The translations under genes were made by a program, and so were the position numbers. This document shows positions 11,529 through 11,551 of a stretch of DNA of 11,551 nucleotides, in pieces. Source of the DNA: Dehalococcoidia bacterium (GTDB taxonomy: Bacteria; Chloroflexota; Dehalococcoidia; Tepidiformales; Tepidiformaceae); the NCBI GenBank assembly GCA_023228745.1, contig JALOAP010000053.1, positions 1 to 11,551 on the forward strand, written 5' to 3'. Position 1 is the stretch's first letter, and each line of letters starts with the position of its first letter. Below the pieces are notes generated by a model. The model made no database searches, was not told where the DNA came from, and worked only from the letters and a program-made list of their open reading frames with translations.

Positions 11529-11551
11529 GCTGACCACGCCCACCGCCAGGC

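Overview
This is an 11.55 kb stretch of a GC-rich bacterial chromosome carrying housekeeping and accessory genes. There are no phage, plasmid or insertion-sequence genes. The lineage cannot be proven from the window. An F420/deazaflavin-type reductase, a CysM like that of mycobacteria, a PRPP synthase with an 'AGQIQGFFN' metal loop instead of the actinobacterial form, and probable leaderless starts together fit Chloroflexota (Dehalococcoidia or Thermomicrobia-like) best. This placement is inference.

Layout, left to right: the tail of an unidentified gene (1-114); a membrane protein with a degenerate GGDEF domain (212-997); a spacer with a perfect heptamer tandem repeat and a hairpin-rich leader; full-length cobalamin-dependent methionine synthase metH (1270-4878). 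Convergent to metH is a short-chain dehydrogenase (5080-5952, minus). Then come a membrane-anchored deazaflavin-dependent reductase-family protein (6114-6623, plus), an orphan HicB-like protein (6647-6916, minus) and PRPP synthase prs (6992-7933, minus). Divergent from prs is a CysM-type cysteine synthase (8147-9109, plus), followed by a long hairpin RNA and a Pro/Trp-rich exported protein (9304-9903, plus). Last are a small phasin-like coiled-coil protein (9975-10397, minus), a divergent alpha/beta hydrolase (10492-11295, plus) and a selenocysteine tRNA, selC (11333-11430, plus).

Functionally, metH and cysM serve methionine and cysteine synthesis, and prs feeds nucleotide, His and Trp synthesis. 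selC shows that the organism decodes some UGA codons as selenocysteine; no selenoprotein or sel protein gene lies in the window.

The most unusual content is between the genes. Nearly every spacer has period-7 tandem repeats (GTGCCCG, GGTAGCC, GGACTGA and degenerate forms), usually at or just past a stop codon and in one case containing it. A 32-nt hairpin-forming repeat occurs twice in opposite orientation with 29 of 32 identical bases, and one copy supplies the stop codon of the dehydrogenase. Eight of eleven stop codons are TAG, only one is TGA, and a tRNA-Sec is present. Two leaders (before metH and before the Pro-rich protein) could fold into sizeable structures that I could not assign to any known riboswitch class.
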